Shown in pieces: positions 33,793 through 45,767 of a stretch of 64,000 nt of DNA. The stretch lies in contig CM044490.1 of the NCBI GenBank assembly GCA_024364805.1, positions 140,859,819-140,923,818 on the forward strand, written 5' to 3'. This DNA comes from Euprymna scolopes. Lineage: Eukaryota > Mollusca > Cephalopoda > Sepiida > Sepiolidae. The notes below the pieces were generated by a model. It did no database searches, was not told the DNA's origin, and worked only from the letters and a program-made list of their open reading frames with translations. The position numbers and the translations under genes were made by a program. Every line of letters begins with the position of its first letter. The first letter of the stretch is position 1.

Positions 33793-33873
33793 GAAGATTA
33801 CAATGATTGAGTGGTTTACGATATGGACTTACAATCTGGATATGCCAAGTTCGAATCCAGTATTGTCCCACTA
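33793..33873 (+). repeat. tRNA-derived repeat (family D), interrupted by a Merlin MITE
   Basis: A-box-like TGATTGAGTGGTTTACG and a canonical B box (GTTCGAATCC) with tRNA-like spacing. The sequence is broken at 33,882 by the Merlin MITE. A second related module lies at 34,843-34,900. No hammerhead core follows either copy. Confidence 0.55.
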
Positions 33874-33881
33874 TAGAGGTT

Positions 33882-34714
33882 GGTACTTGTGCAGATTTTG
33901 AACCAGACGTTACTAAGCGTATGTTCGGCTTAGCTCGGAACATGACGTTAAGCGCTTGTGTTTGACTAATCTGACGTAAAACGCCAATTAATGCGCGGCA
34001 AAGAAGCAGATGCTATTTTGGGAAAATATTGAAAAAAAAGAAAATCAACGCGACCAGCCGGAAGCTTCTCTAAAGTTATCTTTTCGAATGTATGTGGAAA
34101 CAGAAATTTGATAATGATCCTTTTGTCTACATCCTACACCATAGATCAGAAAGCCACCTTGTTGGTCGCTTTTCTCACACATCCGTTTCTCTTCTCTTTC
34201 AACTTTGCCTTCGTTTGATGCGACCGTAGAAAAGTCTATCTAATCCTAAGTGAATATCCCGACCGTCTGAATTTAATTTAATTTATAAAGATTTGTTGCC
34301 CAGCGCCAGCCTACAGAAAAAAATGTTCCTGAAAGAAAAACAAAAGAAAAAAGGAAAAAAAATTATACTTTACATTAATGACAAAAATACAGAAAAAAAT
34401 GAAAAAAAAAAATCGTGAAAAACGCATAAAAAGTCGTTTAAAACATGAAAAACAAAAAATTGTATTTTCATTACTTTTATTCAATTTTGTTTGACCCAAA
34501 TTTAAGAAAATAGTGGAAAAAGGTACAACTTGTTTTGTTTTTTTCGTTATATTTTTTCTGGAGATTTTTATTATATTTAAATGTTTTCTTCAGTATTTTC
34601 TTGAGTAGCGATATTACGCTTTGACGCTCGGCAAAAGCCGGTGCTTGACGTCATGTTCCGAGTAAAACCGATCGGCCAGTTAGTTACGCTTGGTTCAAAT
34701 TCTGCACAAGTACC
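33882..34714. mobile_element. Non-autonomous Merlin element (MITE)
   Basis: An 833 bp element has terminal inverted repeats of about 85 bp starting GGTACTTGTGCAG at both ends. The repeats contain GGAACATGACG and CGGCTTAGCTCGG-type phrases and match, at lower identity, those of the Merlin transposon at 57,711-61,146. The flanks TAGAGGTT and AAGAGGTT form an 8 bp target duplication with one mismatch. Merlin elements are known for 8-9 bp duplications and termini starting GG. The interior has no transposase; poly-A/T-rich filler occupies 34,310-34,600. Confidence 0.75.
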
Positions 34715-34842
34715 AAGAGGTTGTTTGTTAAATGGGTTCGATTTCTTATCTGCATATATCTCACCTCTTCAGGTGCAGCTCTACGTTAACCTGATGGATT
34801 CCAAGTATTTACTCCCCGATACAAGCTGCAGCAAGGACGTGT

Positions 34843-34900
34843 CAGTAGCTAAGTTGTTAACGACACAAGTATGTCAAGTTCGAATCCAGTTCGTCCTACC
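34843..34900 (+). repeat. tRNA-like module (family D), second copy
   Basis: TAGCTAAGTTGTTAACGACA and GTTCGAATCCAG have A-box and B-box character. TATGTCAAGTTCGAATCCAG closely matches the copy at 33,840-33,860. Together they probably derive from one tRNA-derived SINE family. Confidence 0.5.
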
Positions 34901-35019
34901 GAAACACTTCCATTTAGAGGTTTTGGCAACATTCCCATGAGTATCCGATGCTAAAACGAATGCCAACAATAATCATAATAATGAATTATGCTCAATTCAA
35001 ACAAACAAAAACCTATGTA

Positions 35020-35228
35020 TTATTTGAATTCATTGGACTATGTTCTTATCTTGTGTGTCATTTTCACAACGTTTTCGGTCGGTGTAACCTCCGACCTTCT
35101 TCAGCTGCACTTTGTCGAACTCGCGTGTTCAGCAAGTACACCCGAAGTAAGGTAGGAGATTACATCGATCGAAACGGTGGGTAAACGATACACAAAATGA
35201 GAACAGTAGTCCGACAAATCCAAATACG
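35020..35228. mobile_element. Short inverted-repeat element with hammerhead-like stem-loop
   Basis: Ends are imperfect inverted repeats: ATTTGAATTCATTGGACTAT with GTTCT on the left, and the complement of AGAACAGTAGTCCGACAAAT on the right. Inside, on the minus strand, CTGAAGA-A-GGTCGG, loop, CCGACC-GAAAA (35,072-35,104) forms a strong stem-loop like a hammerhead stem II with core bases around it. The same layout occurs in the palindrome at 55,627-56,389. One extra A after the core and poor cleavage-site pairing mean it is not a canonical ribozyme. Confidence 0.5.
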
Positions 35229-35636
35229 AACAACGAATCTTCATCTGAAAAACTCATCTGGTATTTCCAAATTGTACTAATGAAAATGATTACTTTAATC
35301 CGCGTTCAAATTGCTCAATTTTTGGAACATTTTATTTTCCCTTATATTAAGAATAAACCTATCTAAATATCTTCGCGTAAGGAGGCAATTCAATGGTAAC
35401 AGTTGTATTTGCCTTACTAATGTTTTGAATACTAGTTTATCATAATCATTTTCTTAATAGCTGGGATGCAAGAGAAAGGTATTCATGGTTTTGCCGGGTG
35501 CCACAATTCGCTTATGCATGGAATATTGTTGCTCTATCTGTCCTGGCGTATCTACTACTAGTCTCTCACTTTTAGAGTCAAAAAGCAGTCTCAAGATCTA
35601 ATAGGTCTCGCGGCGTTGGTCAAGATTCAGCTTCTG

Positions 35637-35930
35637 TCACATCACCACAATGTCACATCTCTGTACCTGTTTTACAAATAGTTTAATGGAATGTGTTCCG
35701 ATGAACTCATAGCATTTGCACCCCCCCCCATCAGCGTGCATACTCTCGACTAACACAAGCAGCAAAATCCACCCCCTTTTACTCTTGAGATCCATAAATG
35801 TTGGAAAATATTCTATTTTAATAGTTTTTACCCTCAGATTGCTAGACTTTGGAATTCTGTTTCTTGCTTCCCTGACTGTGATAACTTGCAATAGATTAAA
35901 TGTAATGTGAACAGACATCTCTGCTCAACC
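35637..35930 (+). pseudogene. LINE (Jockey/CR1-like) 3' end relic
   Basis: The translation gives SLYLFYKYFNGMCSDEL, then P.F.L.I.K......FYFNSFYPQIARLWNS and NVNRHL across frames. This is the common C-terminal end of Jockey/CR1-like LINE proteins. It lacks the reverse transcriptase and is 5' truncated. Confidence 0.65.
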
Positions 35931-35934
35931 CCAC

Positions 35935-38080
35935 GCAGACCCCTGTTAGCCACGATCCCACATAGTATCCCCTTACATTCTAGATGGCAATGTGCCTTGG
36001 GGGGGTGGGGGTGAAAACGCGTTAGAATAAAACAACTATTAATGAGATGATGCCATAGCCATCGATAATAGCCGAACATTGCGTACCGAACTCAAATTCA
36101 TCGCCGCTAACGACTGCACCAGTTCGGCTAGAATCAGTGTAAAACTCGTTATTTTTCTCCGTTTAAAATTCTTATCTTGCCAATTTTGGTACGGAAGCTT
36201 TTTAGACAATAATGATTGGGTCCGTTCGAAGAAATTGCGGCGATATTTTTTTGGTGAAAAATATTCTAAATTATCAAATGAAGCACACATGAGTTTTTGT
36301 TCATCTCGTCTTAGAAATATCTGGTAATTTGCCATTTCCATTTGGAAAAGTGACAGAAAATATTGTTATCCTGTCTATTTTTCTCATGTGTTTTATAAAA
36401 GAAGAATTCTGCGACAAATACGGTAAAAAAGAATTCTTCTCTACGAAACTATTTTAAATTTAGTCGTCGAGAAGAATCCTTGTTTGCTGACTTATTTTCG
36501 TGGCACAACTGCCAAATATTTTTATTTTTACCTTTTTTTGTAAAAGACGAAAATAATTTGCTGTACATTATTCTTTTCCGCATATGATATTACTCTCTTC
36601 TGCCAACCAGTTGAAATTGTATTCCTTGATTCGCAAATACATTTCAGTTTATAATTAATAGATTATCACTCGTCTTTAAAACATGACAATATATGACTTA
36701 AGAGAACGTGTATACATCATTTAAAACATTTTCGTAAGGTTAATTTAAGACATTTTGGAACATCAAAAAATAATTTAAGAAATTTTAGAACAAATGATGT
36801 TATATAGTTTCTATTATTAAATTAAAAAAATTGTTTTTAATTCTGAAACATTCTCTGGTGTACACCGTCTTTGAAGTATTTTTTCTCTTTTTTTCTCTCT
36901 ACGTTTTATTGCTGTGTGAAGAGAAAGAAAAGCTCATATCCTATTTTATTGATGCTTGTGGAAACCAATGTGTTTACATGTAGTCACGGAGTACGAATAG
37001 AAACGTTTAGTTACATCTTTGAAAACAGTACTTCGAAAGATCTGTTTAGAAAATTTTAGAAAAACAAATGTCATGTAAGACATGTGGCCGGAGAAGGGGG
37101 GGGATATGGATGACGTTACAGCAGAGACAAAAAAACATACGCGTTCGGAGAAGTGAGTGAGAAGCACCAGATCGAGACATGGCAGGTAAAAACAGTGAGA
37201 AACACATGCATGAAAATGACGTGTAGGTATAAGAAAGGAACTGTTTAAAACGAGAGGTAGTGCGTTGTTGGAAATACACCGAATAAATGATTTTTTTTTC
37301 TTTTTTTTCTTTTTTTTCTTTTCCTGTTTCTGTGTGTGACCTTCATCTACAACGTGTTGGGTCTGTTAAAATGTTACAAGAGATTATTCTAAACCGTTAA
37401 AAAAAATGTACGACGTAACATGCTTAGATTTTCACATGTGGCATTCATTTGCATACCAGAAGAACAACGACTTCGAGAAAGACAAACTGGGAACAATAGG
37501 CAGATACATTTTGACCAATTAGAGAGAACGGTGGGGCTAAAATTTATCCGTGTTCACTGCGATATTATTGTAGAGGGGTTTCGTTAATTTACTCACAGGA
37601 TAATAGAGAGGATTGATTATTTGTATTTTTGGAGTGTGCAAAATAACCTTATTCTAAATCTTACTATTCACAATGAACCCATTGCGCAACGGATAAAAAT
37701 ATTAAGTGAACATTATTTCTGAATGAGTGTTAAATATCTTTAAAGTTCACCCCGCAGTACTGTCGATATTAAAATTATAATGACAAATAACTTTAAACTT
37801 CTAACTGTAGGAGACCAAGCTACCTACGTGGATGAAATAAAAATTCTGTTTGAAATTTCGTACAAATTCAAAAAAATCGACAGTTTGAAATGTTTCACGA
37901 GATATCCTTGAAGAGGTTCGCGGGTTACATCGGCTGAAACCTTGTGAGAATAATATCGATGAGAAAAATAATCTAGATAGTATAAATGGAAATCAAATAA
38001 TAGAATCAAATAAGAATAGATTTTTTTAAAAGTATATGCATGTTTACAGACGATTGATTGTTGTAAAATGTTTCAAGTTC
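35935..38080. other. Long gene-free stretch, nothing recognised
   Basis: AT-rich with scattered short frames on both strands. A GC-richer patch at 37,080-37,260 and a T7C-type low-complexity run (37,288-37,321) are the only marked features. No element ends identified. Confidence 0.5.
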
Positions 38081-38081
38081 T

Positions 38082-38084
38082 TTA

Positions 38085-38115
<31 letters not shown>
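38082..38115. repeat. ATT trinucleotide microsatellite
   Basis: About 11 ATT units in a row. Confidence 0.9.
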
Positions 38116-38117
<2 letters not shown>

Positions 38118-38394
38118 ATTCTCACCTGTCTGTTTCTAAAACTCGACAAATACGACGAATCGGTATCGTTGTAAGCTCGACCCTTCGGACGACAAATATC
38201 GAAAAAAAAAATAGCTAAAACCATTTCCTTCACCCTCAACGGGACAGTTTTCTACATTGATGGGTCGCTTTCTCCACCGGTATTTTCGAAAGTCATCCCC
38301 TCTTTTCGATTGAGAAGCCTTCATTTAAACCTTCGCTACTTCTAGTTTGGCGATGGACACAACGGCAAACACGTCGCGTTTTTTTTTTTCTCAT

Positions 38395-38490
38395 GTCCTT
38401 TTCCTCTTCGCGGTACGGGTTCGAGCCTGCCTGCCTACTACCACTTTTTTTTCCTGCTCAACACGCATCTCCAAACACCCAGGCTAATTC
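38395..38490 (+). mobile_element. Decayed Helitron-like tail with B-box-like stretch
   Basis: GGTACGGGTTCGAGCCTGCC is B-box-like and matches the one at about 1,105. CCAAACACCCAGGCTAAT resembles the H1 tail CCAAACACCCGAGCAACG at 17,505. The next element head starts at once, giving another head-to-tail junction. Confidence 0.4.
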
Positions 38491-38491
38491 T

Positions 38492-39266
38492 TATATAAAA
38501 GTCACTTTGTGTGTGCGTGTGAGAGTTCCTTCCTCCTAGGTTATGAAACGGCGGCGCCTATGTTTTGCAAATTTCACACTAAGCTCATTTAAATGTTTTG
38601 TACAGAAATTCATCTGATAAGTATCGAAAATCGGAAAAATCTGATATTAGAAATAGATTTTCTCTCTTATGGATAAAAATGAATGATTTTTATGAGGAAA
38701 TATTTTACATTACGCTGACAAGGGTGTGATAAAATTTTAGCAAATAATTTTTAGTTAAATTTTTTTTTTTTTTTTTTAATTAAAAAAAAAACAGATTTAT
38801 GATAATCTGGAGATATAGCTTAATGGTAAACTATTTGACTACAGATCGAATGATCTTGTGAATGATCGAATCAAACCCGGAAGTACCTCATGATTTTATT
38901 TTTATTTTGAGTTAAATTAACGATAAAAGAGGTAAAATTTAAAATCACCGCAAATCATTTCTTCGTTTGCATGTTTTAAAACCAAACATTAATTAGAAGT
39001 TTCTACTCTAAGGCATTAATTGTCAACCTAAAACATCAGCTAACATGATATTGTAAAGAAACGCAGACGAAATTTGATGCACGACAATTATCATTTTTTT
39101 ATTTATTTATTTATTTTTTTTTTTTTGCGGATTAGTTCCACGGACAAATTTTCTCTCGTACTTCAAGAGAGGATTGATTCTATAATAATACATACGAAAT
39201 CTGCATAAATTAAAATATCATGTTTAAGCGTATTTTACGACCGGGTAACGCCGGGCTGCCAGCTAG
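38492..39266 (+). mobile_element. Helitron-like element, family H3, with tRNA-like module
   Basis: The head TATATAAAAGTCACTTTGTG is followed by a TG/CG run. A tRNA-like module lies at about 38,815-38,895 (A-box-like TAGCTTAATGGTAA and B-box-like GATCGAATC). The tail CGTATTTTACGACCGGGTAA then CGCCGGGCTGCCAGCTAG ends with CTAG before T. The hairpin is CCGG, loop GTAACG, CCGG. No protein encoded. Confidence 0.55.
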
Positions 39267-39274
39267 TCTTCAAA

Positions 39275-40060
39275 TATATACACCTCGTTTTTACTTTAAT
39301 TGTTTTGTTTTACGGCATATCAACTCTTTTCGGATTATTTAATATCGACTTAGGTAGAAGTTTTTTGTTGTTTTTTTTTTTTAATTTCTATATAAATTAC
39401 TTTGTCATTCTGTTAGAGAGTTCTCCTCGAACTTTTTGTGGTATTTTCCCCTCAGATTGACAATTAAATATACGGAGAACATAAAGCAAATCGCGTTACA
39501 TCAAAGGCATTTTGAAAATGTTTTCATCGTGATTTTTTTTTCAATCTCAGTTCTTGCTTCTTAAATTAAAAACAAAGCAAGTATTTACATAAAATCAATA
39601 TGGTTTCCGAACATTGTCCATGATTTAATTTGACGCCATTAAAAAAAAAACTTTTATCAACGTTAATCATAGTTTTTATAGAAATAAGCTTCTTATTAAA
39701 TCGATTGTTTATACAACTGTATACTCCAATATTAAATCTAATTAGATTTTGCCGAACATAAGAAAAGAATACAAAGTATAATAAATATTACTATAAGGTC
39801 GCAGATGAAGGGTTAAACTATGGCATAGACGTTTGGTTGTTTTGTAACGGAAAATTGTGTTTATTTTCCGCTTTACAGAACATAGTTCTGTTTTGCTAAT
39901 GGGGAAAGGATAGAAAGCCAAAATGGTTCTGAATTGAAAAAAATTTTTTTTTTTTTTAATATCACCCTTTATAGCATATATGGAGGATAATGATCAGTAT
40001 CGGTAGCCGTGTACCAGTATAAGAATCGCAGACGAAGAATAAAACGGGAAACGGATATAG
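39275..40060. other. AT-rich stretch, nothing recognised
   Basis: Runs of T and A and short chance frames only. Confidence 0.5.
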
Positions 40061-40063
40061 AAG

Positions 40064-40262
40064 TTATCACTAGGGCTAGGACAACAGCATATTCTTTTCC
40101 TTGTTTTGACCTATGTATGTATCCATTGATATCTTAAATGTTTTTTTTTTATGTAAAGTGATGTGATCCTCGGTTGATTAATTGTGTCTTCCTGTGTCGA
40201 ATATATACTCGAGAGTAAAAACAATGAAAAGAATATGCTGTTGTCCTAGCCCTAGTTATCAC
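40064..40262. repeat. Inverted repeat with arms of about 48 bp and a loop of about 100 bp
   Basis: Left arm 40,064-40,112 (CTAGGGCTAGGACAACAGCA then TATTCTTTTC) is nearly the exact complement of 40,215-40,262. The loop contains no gene. It could be a very short fold-back MITE or the terminal inverted repeats of a 200 bp element. No clear target duplication seen. Confidence 0.7.
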
Positions 40263-40264
40263 CT

Positions 40265-41483
40265 ATACAAGCGAAATTATGAATACGAATTAAAAAATCA
40301 AAATGAGAACCAGATAGATCGGACATCAAAATGGATTTATGTTTTCTCATTTGAAATAGAGTTAATAAAATTGTATCACTTCCTTTTTGAAACATTGCGT
40401 TTTGGTGAAACTGTCACTGTTCACATGGAGACGGCACTGAACACAAACTGTAAAATACGTAGCGTTCTGGCTAAGGACAAATAGTAGCATCTGTTCTGAT
40501 AGTGCACTTCATGTTTTTTTTTTTTGTTTTTACCCATGATAAATAAAGAAGAAATCCTTCCAGACAGAGGCAGTTTCTTTACGTTATCCTAATCAATAGT
40601 AGCCATATTTGTGAGGAGCTGAATTTCCTCACAATAAAAAACGTCCCCACCCTAAATTCGTCCTCGTGAACAGAAAAAAGTAAATAGAAACAGCGAAAGT
40701 TTGCAAAGCTACACGTTTCACGTTACTTTATTGTGAAAGGTATAAAGACGCTATGTTTCGCTTCATAAGGAGAAATAACGTCGAACGTATTAAATATTCA
40801 GGTGTTCTGCTAGGCTAAAACTGAAGGTATTGTCAAAGGTAATGTATTCGTTCAGAGAATATAACTAAGAAAAAAACGATATCGATAATAAATAGATAAA
40901 GAAGGCGAACAACTTTTAGTTCAATTTACATCGAGAATAAACTCGATTGGGATGTTCCTGCGCCTTTGGTATTAAAGTATGTACATGACATTAACAAATA
41001 TGATATAGGATGAGTGTCAGAAATTGCCGATTCCATCAAACAGTATATGCTTTGCAATTCCATGTCTAAGTACATATAAAAATAAGAGACCTCATTTACC
41101 ATGGAAATTGCCCCAAACTAGGCATAAACCTATTCGATGTAAAGAGAAAAATATAATTTCGAAGTCAAAATCTAGTCAAGTCGTCTCTTTTTGTGAGAAA
41201 CATTATCACTGGAATGTGAGGGCTAAAAGGACTAAATCAGGAAAGAAAGCGTTATGAGACTGCAGAAAGTAAACCCGATGCCCACTTTTCTCTCCTTTAA
41301 AACATGTTTGTCTTTTTTTTATTATTATTTTTGTATGCTCCTTCTATGTTCTTTATCTAGTATTTTAATTTCCACATGTAAATCTGAAGACGAGCACATT
41401 ACGAAATTATTAGTACCATATATATGGGGGGGAGCGTACACTTTGAATGCCATACTCTAGTCTTTTGCACTTGCTCGTTTTCG

Positions 41484-41516
<33 letters not shown>

Positions 41517-42097
41517 TTTTTGTTTTATTATCCTTCACTCGAAGTTCTCAGAAATCAAGGGGCCCACACCCTGGGGCTAACACTTGAAGTCTATATGAGA
41601 TACATAGATATTCGAATGTTCCATTAAAGTTCTTTATCTCTCAAGCACTGAGTAAAGAAATTGAGAACATAATTTTCCTCTCCCCAATTAACCATTTTTA
41701 TACGTTGTAGTATATCATGTTGGTCTCTTTGTCTTACTGGATTCCAGGACAAGAATTTATCTAGTCTGGTGGAATATCCAGCTTCGTGCTATTACTTGAG
41801 GTAATATCACTTGGAGAATGTGCACCATATATATATGTGTGTGTGTGTGTGTTCAAGCAAACATTAAATGCAATGAACACACTTTGCTTCATGATCCTTT
41901 TTTTTATTTTTCGATTTTCCGTATAATCTTTTATGTCAAAATCGAAAATATTAATAGAATTTCCATAGTCGTCACTGTCACGAGCGTTTTCGATTCGTCC
42001 ATGAATCATCTTCAGGTTTTGAGGAAGTAAAAGTGCGAAGGGGCGAAAATAAAAAATTTAAAAGTGAAAAGTAAAATATACATTAAACCGCGTTAGG
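40265..42097. other. Gene-free stretch with microsatellites
   Basis: Contains TA runs (41,486-41,514), a TG run near 41,838 and several short frames without recognisable domains. No element ends identified. Confidence 0.5.
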
Positions 42098-42452
42098 NNN
42101 NNNNNNNNNNNNNNNNNNNNNNNNNNNNNNNNNNNNNNNNNNNNNNNNNNNNNNNNNNNNNNNNNNNNNNNNNNNNNNNNNNNNNNNNNNNNNNNNNNNN
42201 NNNNNNNNNNNNNNNNNNNNNNNNNNNNNNNNNNNNNNNNNNNNNNNNNNNNNNNNNNNNNNNNNNNNNNNNNNNNNNNNNNNNNNNNNNNNNNNNNNNN
42301 NNNNNNNNNNNNNNNNNNNNNNNNNNNNNNNNNNNNNNNNNNNNNNNNNNNNNNNNNNNNNNNNNNNNNNNNNNNNNNNNNNNNNNNNNNNNNNNNNNNN
42401 NNNNNNNNNNNNNNNNNNNNNNNNNNNNNNNNNNNNNNNNNNNNNNNNNNNN
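42098..42452. other. Assembly gap (355 N)
   Basis: Unknown bases, bordered by a TA run on the right. Same length as the first gap. Confidence 1.
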
Positions 42453-43230
42453 ATATATATATATATAAAATCAAGGCTCTGGTCCCCTCCTGGCATCAAT
42501 TGAAATAAATGGCTCTGTTCTGAAATGAAACAAGTACAATAAATCCGCTGCAAAGGTCGTTAAATAATGGTGGGATCATTTTGGCGCTCCAGTAAATATC
42601 GAACTGCTTATGCAATTCTCTACCTGTATAAGAGCCAAGTATAGTTCTGAAACTCAGTGATGGGGTAAGTGATATTTTTATACAGGATCAATTGCGCATT
42701 TATTTATCAAGTGCTCAGTTTCCACCTGATACGGTCCCCCTCGTGAAGTCAAGATAATTAATGATTTGCCGAAAATTAATGACTAACGCTTGATGCGACT
42801 GATTATTGTCCGTTCAGTAGACAGCAGTACACTCGTTTTTGAGGATTTAAAAATAATATGGGCTCAAGACAATGGTCAAGCGTTGTCCCCAAAATGTAAC
42901 ATCGTGTTCCAGATATTGTGATGTGCTAGGAAAATAAAATTCCGATCCGAAATATGTCTGTACAGTTACACTAGGTACCCTTTGTGGTTCACGATAGTTT
43001 CCAATGGTTATACACCGTTGCAATCCTGTAAAGTACGAGATAATACCGTGGAAGTCAATGTGTATTACCTATCTACTACAAACGATCATGTTATTGCTAA
43101 GTATACCAAATTTTGTGTAATAGATTATATAAGATTATGTTTTTTCTAATCAGTAGTTTGCTTCAGTATTAATCAACCTATGTTATCGGTTGCGATTGGA
43201 AACTTTGACTAAAATTAGCATTTGTAATGT
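42453..43230. other. Gene-free stretch, nothing recognised
   Basis: No coding or repeat signal seen before the mariner relic. Confidence 0.5.
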
Positions 43231-43234
43231 TAAC

Positions 43235-44165
43235 AAGAACGTTCTTGCGGTTTTTAACTTTTTAATTCAAATGAAAGAATCTTAGCTCAAATAAAAATGT
43301 ATTGAGCGAAACAAGCACCATCAGAATCAACACTTTTGCCAACGCAAAACAGGTGTATTTATGCCAGTAACAAACATCTTACGTTCTGGTGGCGATAAAA
43401 TCGGTGAAAGCGTTTTTTGATATCGCTTTTTGTGTGTTTTTGGAGCATTTCCTACGCAGAAAGTTGTCGATATACTTGAAATAGTGGCATCCGGTAGTTG
43501 AGATGACTGGAGAGTATGGCAGATAAGGCAGAGTTTCCTAGTCCAATTTGTTCAACTTCTGCAGTCGTGTATTGTCGTGGGGGAGAATTGGGCCTTTTCT
43601 GTTAACTAATGCTGGGTGTTGTTGTCGAAGTTTCTGATGCATTTACTCTATTTCGCCTGCATTAAAAAAAAACAAAACTAACGGACAAGACCAGTCGCAG
43701 ACCACCTAATAGTCAGCATGACCTTTTTTGGTGCAATTCTGGCTTCGAGAAGTGTCGTGGGGCTTCGTTTGCCTTTAACCATTGGACTTAGCGTCGCCAG
43801 TTGCCGTAAAGAATCCACTTTTCATTGCAAGTGACAACCCGGTCGAGATACAGGTCGTTCTTGTTGCATAAAAGGGAAATTAGCACTTTATAACGGCTTT
43901 TCTTTGTGCTGTCGTTCAATTTGTGAGACATCCATTTATCAAGTTTTTTGTCTTCCAAATATATCTCTAGTGATTGGAAATCGTCGTATACGTTACCTCT
44001 AATTCAGAAGCAAGTTTCTGAACAGTTGTATGTGGATTGGCTTCGATTAAGGCTTTTAATTGATCCTTGCCAACATCCGATGACCGCCCACTACGTTCAT
44101 CATATTCAAGACTAGCAATTTCGAATATGTCGCTTGTTGCGTTTTGCATTCAAACTCTTCGAATA
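43235..44165 (-). pseudogene. Dead mariner transposase (Hsmar1/SETMAR-like), 5' truncated
   Basis: Minus-strand segments match mariner transposase in order. They are the helix-turn-helix end (ERSGRSSDVGKDQLKALIEA, then TTVQKLASELEVTYTTISNH), KLDKWM..KLN, LYLDRVVTCNEKWILYGNWR, KKVM.TI.WSATG, QKLRQQ.PALVNRKGPI, HDNTR, and IDNFLR to the C-terminus. The first catalytic aspartate is asparagine (TCNEKW for TCDEKW), the second is kept (HDN), and the third (TDYHFF) is lost. There are also frame changes. It begins inside the first DNA-binding domain, so about 60 residues are missing. No terminal inverted repeats found; the truncated end abuts a GC/GT microsatellite at 44,193. Confidence 0.85.
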
Positions 44166-44464
44166 AGTTTTTTTTTCAAATGTAAACAAATGTCGCGCGC
44201 GCGTGCGTGCGTGCGTGTGTGAGTGAGAGTCTTGTATACGTGTGTTAAATTAAAAATTCTGTGTTGAGTTCTAATCTCTTAAAAATGTATCGGTTTAATT
44301 TAGCTGTGAATGTTGCATCGTTGATTTCTTTTCATAGCATCGACGCTTATACTTATATCAGTATTTAATTATTTAAATGTTGTCAAAAGAAGGTGGTTGT
44401 TTGTGAAATTTTCCTTTGATGCAGATTTGTTGTAAACTGACCGTGCTACAGATGTACAAGTCTT

Positions 44465-44830
44465 TGTATATATCACATTGTACGTAAAGTACGTTAATGG
44501 AATGTGTTCTAATGCAGTCACATCACTCCTACTTTATCACACATTCTCCCATCTAACGCGACAATCAGCAAAATTCCATCCCTTCACTTTAGGTCCCTAG
44601 ATTCCGAAAAGTCTTCTACCCTAATAGTTTATTCCCTCGAACTCGTGCACTTTGAAATTCCTTTCCTTGTTTTCTACATTCATGACTGTATTAACACGCA
44701 GAAGTTTAAATGTAATGTGAATAAACATTAGACATCTCGCCGCTAAGCTCCTATAAGTGCGGTGCTAAACAAGACCCTAAATGGTTGCGCCTTACGTCCA
44801 GGTGGAAATATGCCTTGTTTGAGGTGAAAA
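44465..44830 (+). pseudogene. LINE (Jockey/CR1-like) 3' end relic
   Basis: Across frames: VNGMCSNAVTSLLLYHTFSH, a TRQSAKFHPFTLG-like segment and L.RRSLNVM. It shares AATGGAATGTGTTC and TTAAATGTAATGTGAA with the copy at 35,637-35,930, so both come from one LINE family. Confidence 0.6.
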
Positions 44831-44834
44831 TGAG

Positions 44835-45075
44835 TAAAACCATATTGTATGTGGTATATTGTATACGTGCACTGGCATGTGCTTGTGGTTTTGATGCGCT
44901 AGTTTGCCACTGATCAGATGCTATTGCCTGTGTCTGTTGAAAAGAAGAATGTAAATAATCGCTTATAAGAAAACTCATTTCCACTATTAATACTATTCAA
45001 CTCATGCCTGTAAATTAAAGGAGGGAGAATGAAAGGGAGACATATTAAACAGAAAGATTTTGGGTTTTTTTTTTA
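44835..45075. other. Gene-free stretch, nothing recognised
   Basis: Short linker between the LINE end and a Helitron-like element. Confidence 0.5.
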
Positions 45076-45078
45076 TTA

Positions 45079-45628
45079 CTAACGAGACGGGAGGGGGGGG
45101 GCGCCCAGCTTTGCCCGGTCGTAAAATACGCTTAAATATGATATTTTTTCATATATATATATATATTATTGTTATTTTTCAAGCGATAACTACGATTAAT
45201 ATTGGCGCCGCCTCGGAGCTTTTTTTTTTTTTTTTATTTATTTACTTTTAATTTGGACGTATTTAACATTTTTTTTTATTTATTTTATTATTTATATGTT
45301 TATAGAGTCGTAGTTTCCAAAGAAAAAAAGTTAGAATCGAAACCGAAAGCAAAACTGTAGCATTCAAAGCTGGTGACGTTACCACTGTATCAATGTGACA
45401 CGCGTACAAACTGAGCAAAAATAAAATAAGATGAATGTACCAATTTTGACCAATTTTTGACCCCGTTTTATTTGGCTAAAGATCCATAAAAGAACGGCGC
45501 ATAAAAGCATCCAATCATTTGAGGCCCCTAGCGCCACTCTGCGATTTTTAGTTTCGGAAAAGATAGAGTTTGAAAATGTGGAGACAGGCAGACGGACAAA
45601 CAAACATACGGCCTTTTATATATTAGGT
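45079..45628 (-). mobile_element. Helitron-like element, family H3 (inverted copy)
   Basis: On the minus strand: head with CTGTCTCCACATTTTCAAAC and GATTGGATGC, a tRNA-like module (GATACAGTGGTAACGTCACC, then B-box-like GGTTTCGATTCTAAC), then CGTATTTTACGACCGGGCAA and a GC-rich tail ending near CTCGTTAG. Closest to the two copies at 45,768-46,674. Confidence 0.55.
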
Positions 45629-45767
45629 TAATTAACTATCTTTTTCATGTATGCTTTAGTTTAGAAATATTAATAGGCCTACCCGTTGGGTCATCCATTA
45701 ATCCCAGGTTATATCGTTTAAATCAGAAAAACGTGGTTTTACAAAGTTAAATTAAAAATATTAAAAG

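Noticed and set aside
33793-33873. A functional tRNA gene.
   Set aside because: Boxes are present, but the acceptor and anticodon stems do not pair by eye and related copies are dispersed. The same applies to the other tRNA-like modules, so all are called tRNA-derived repeats.
40182-40484. A 100-codon forward frame that looked like a small protein gene.
   Set aside because: No recognisable domain, no homologous repetition, and it overlaps the right arm of an inverted repeat. Frames of this length are expected by chance in the many kilobases here.
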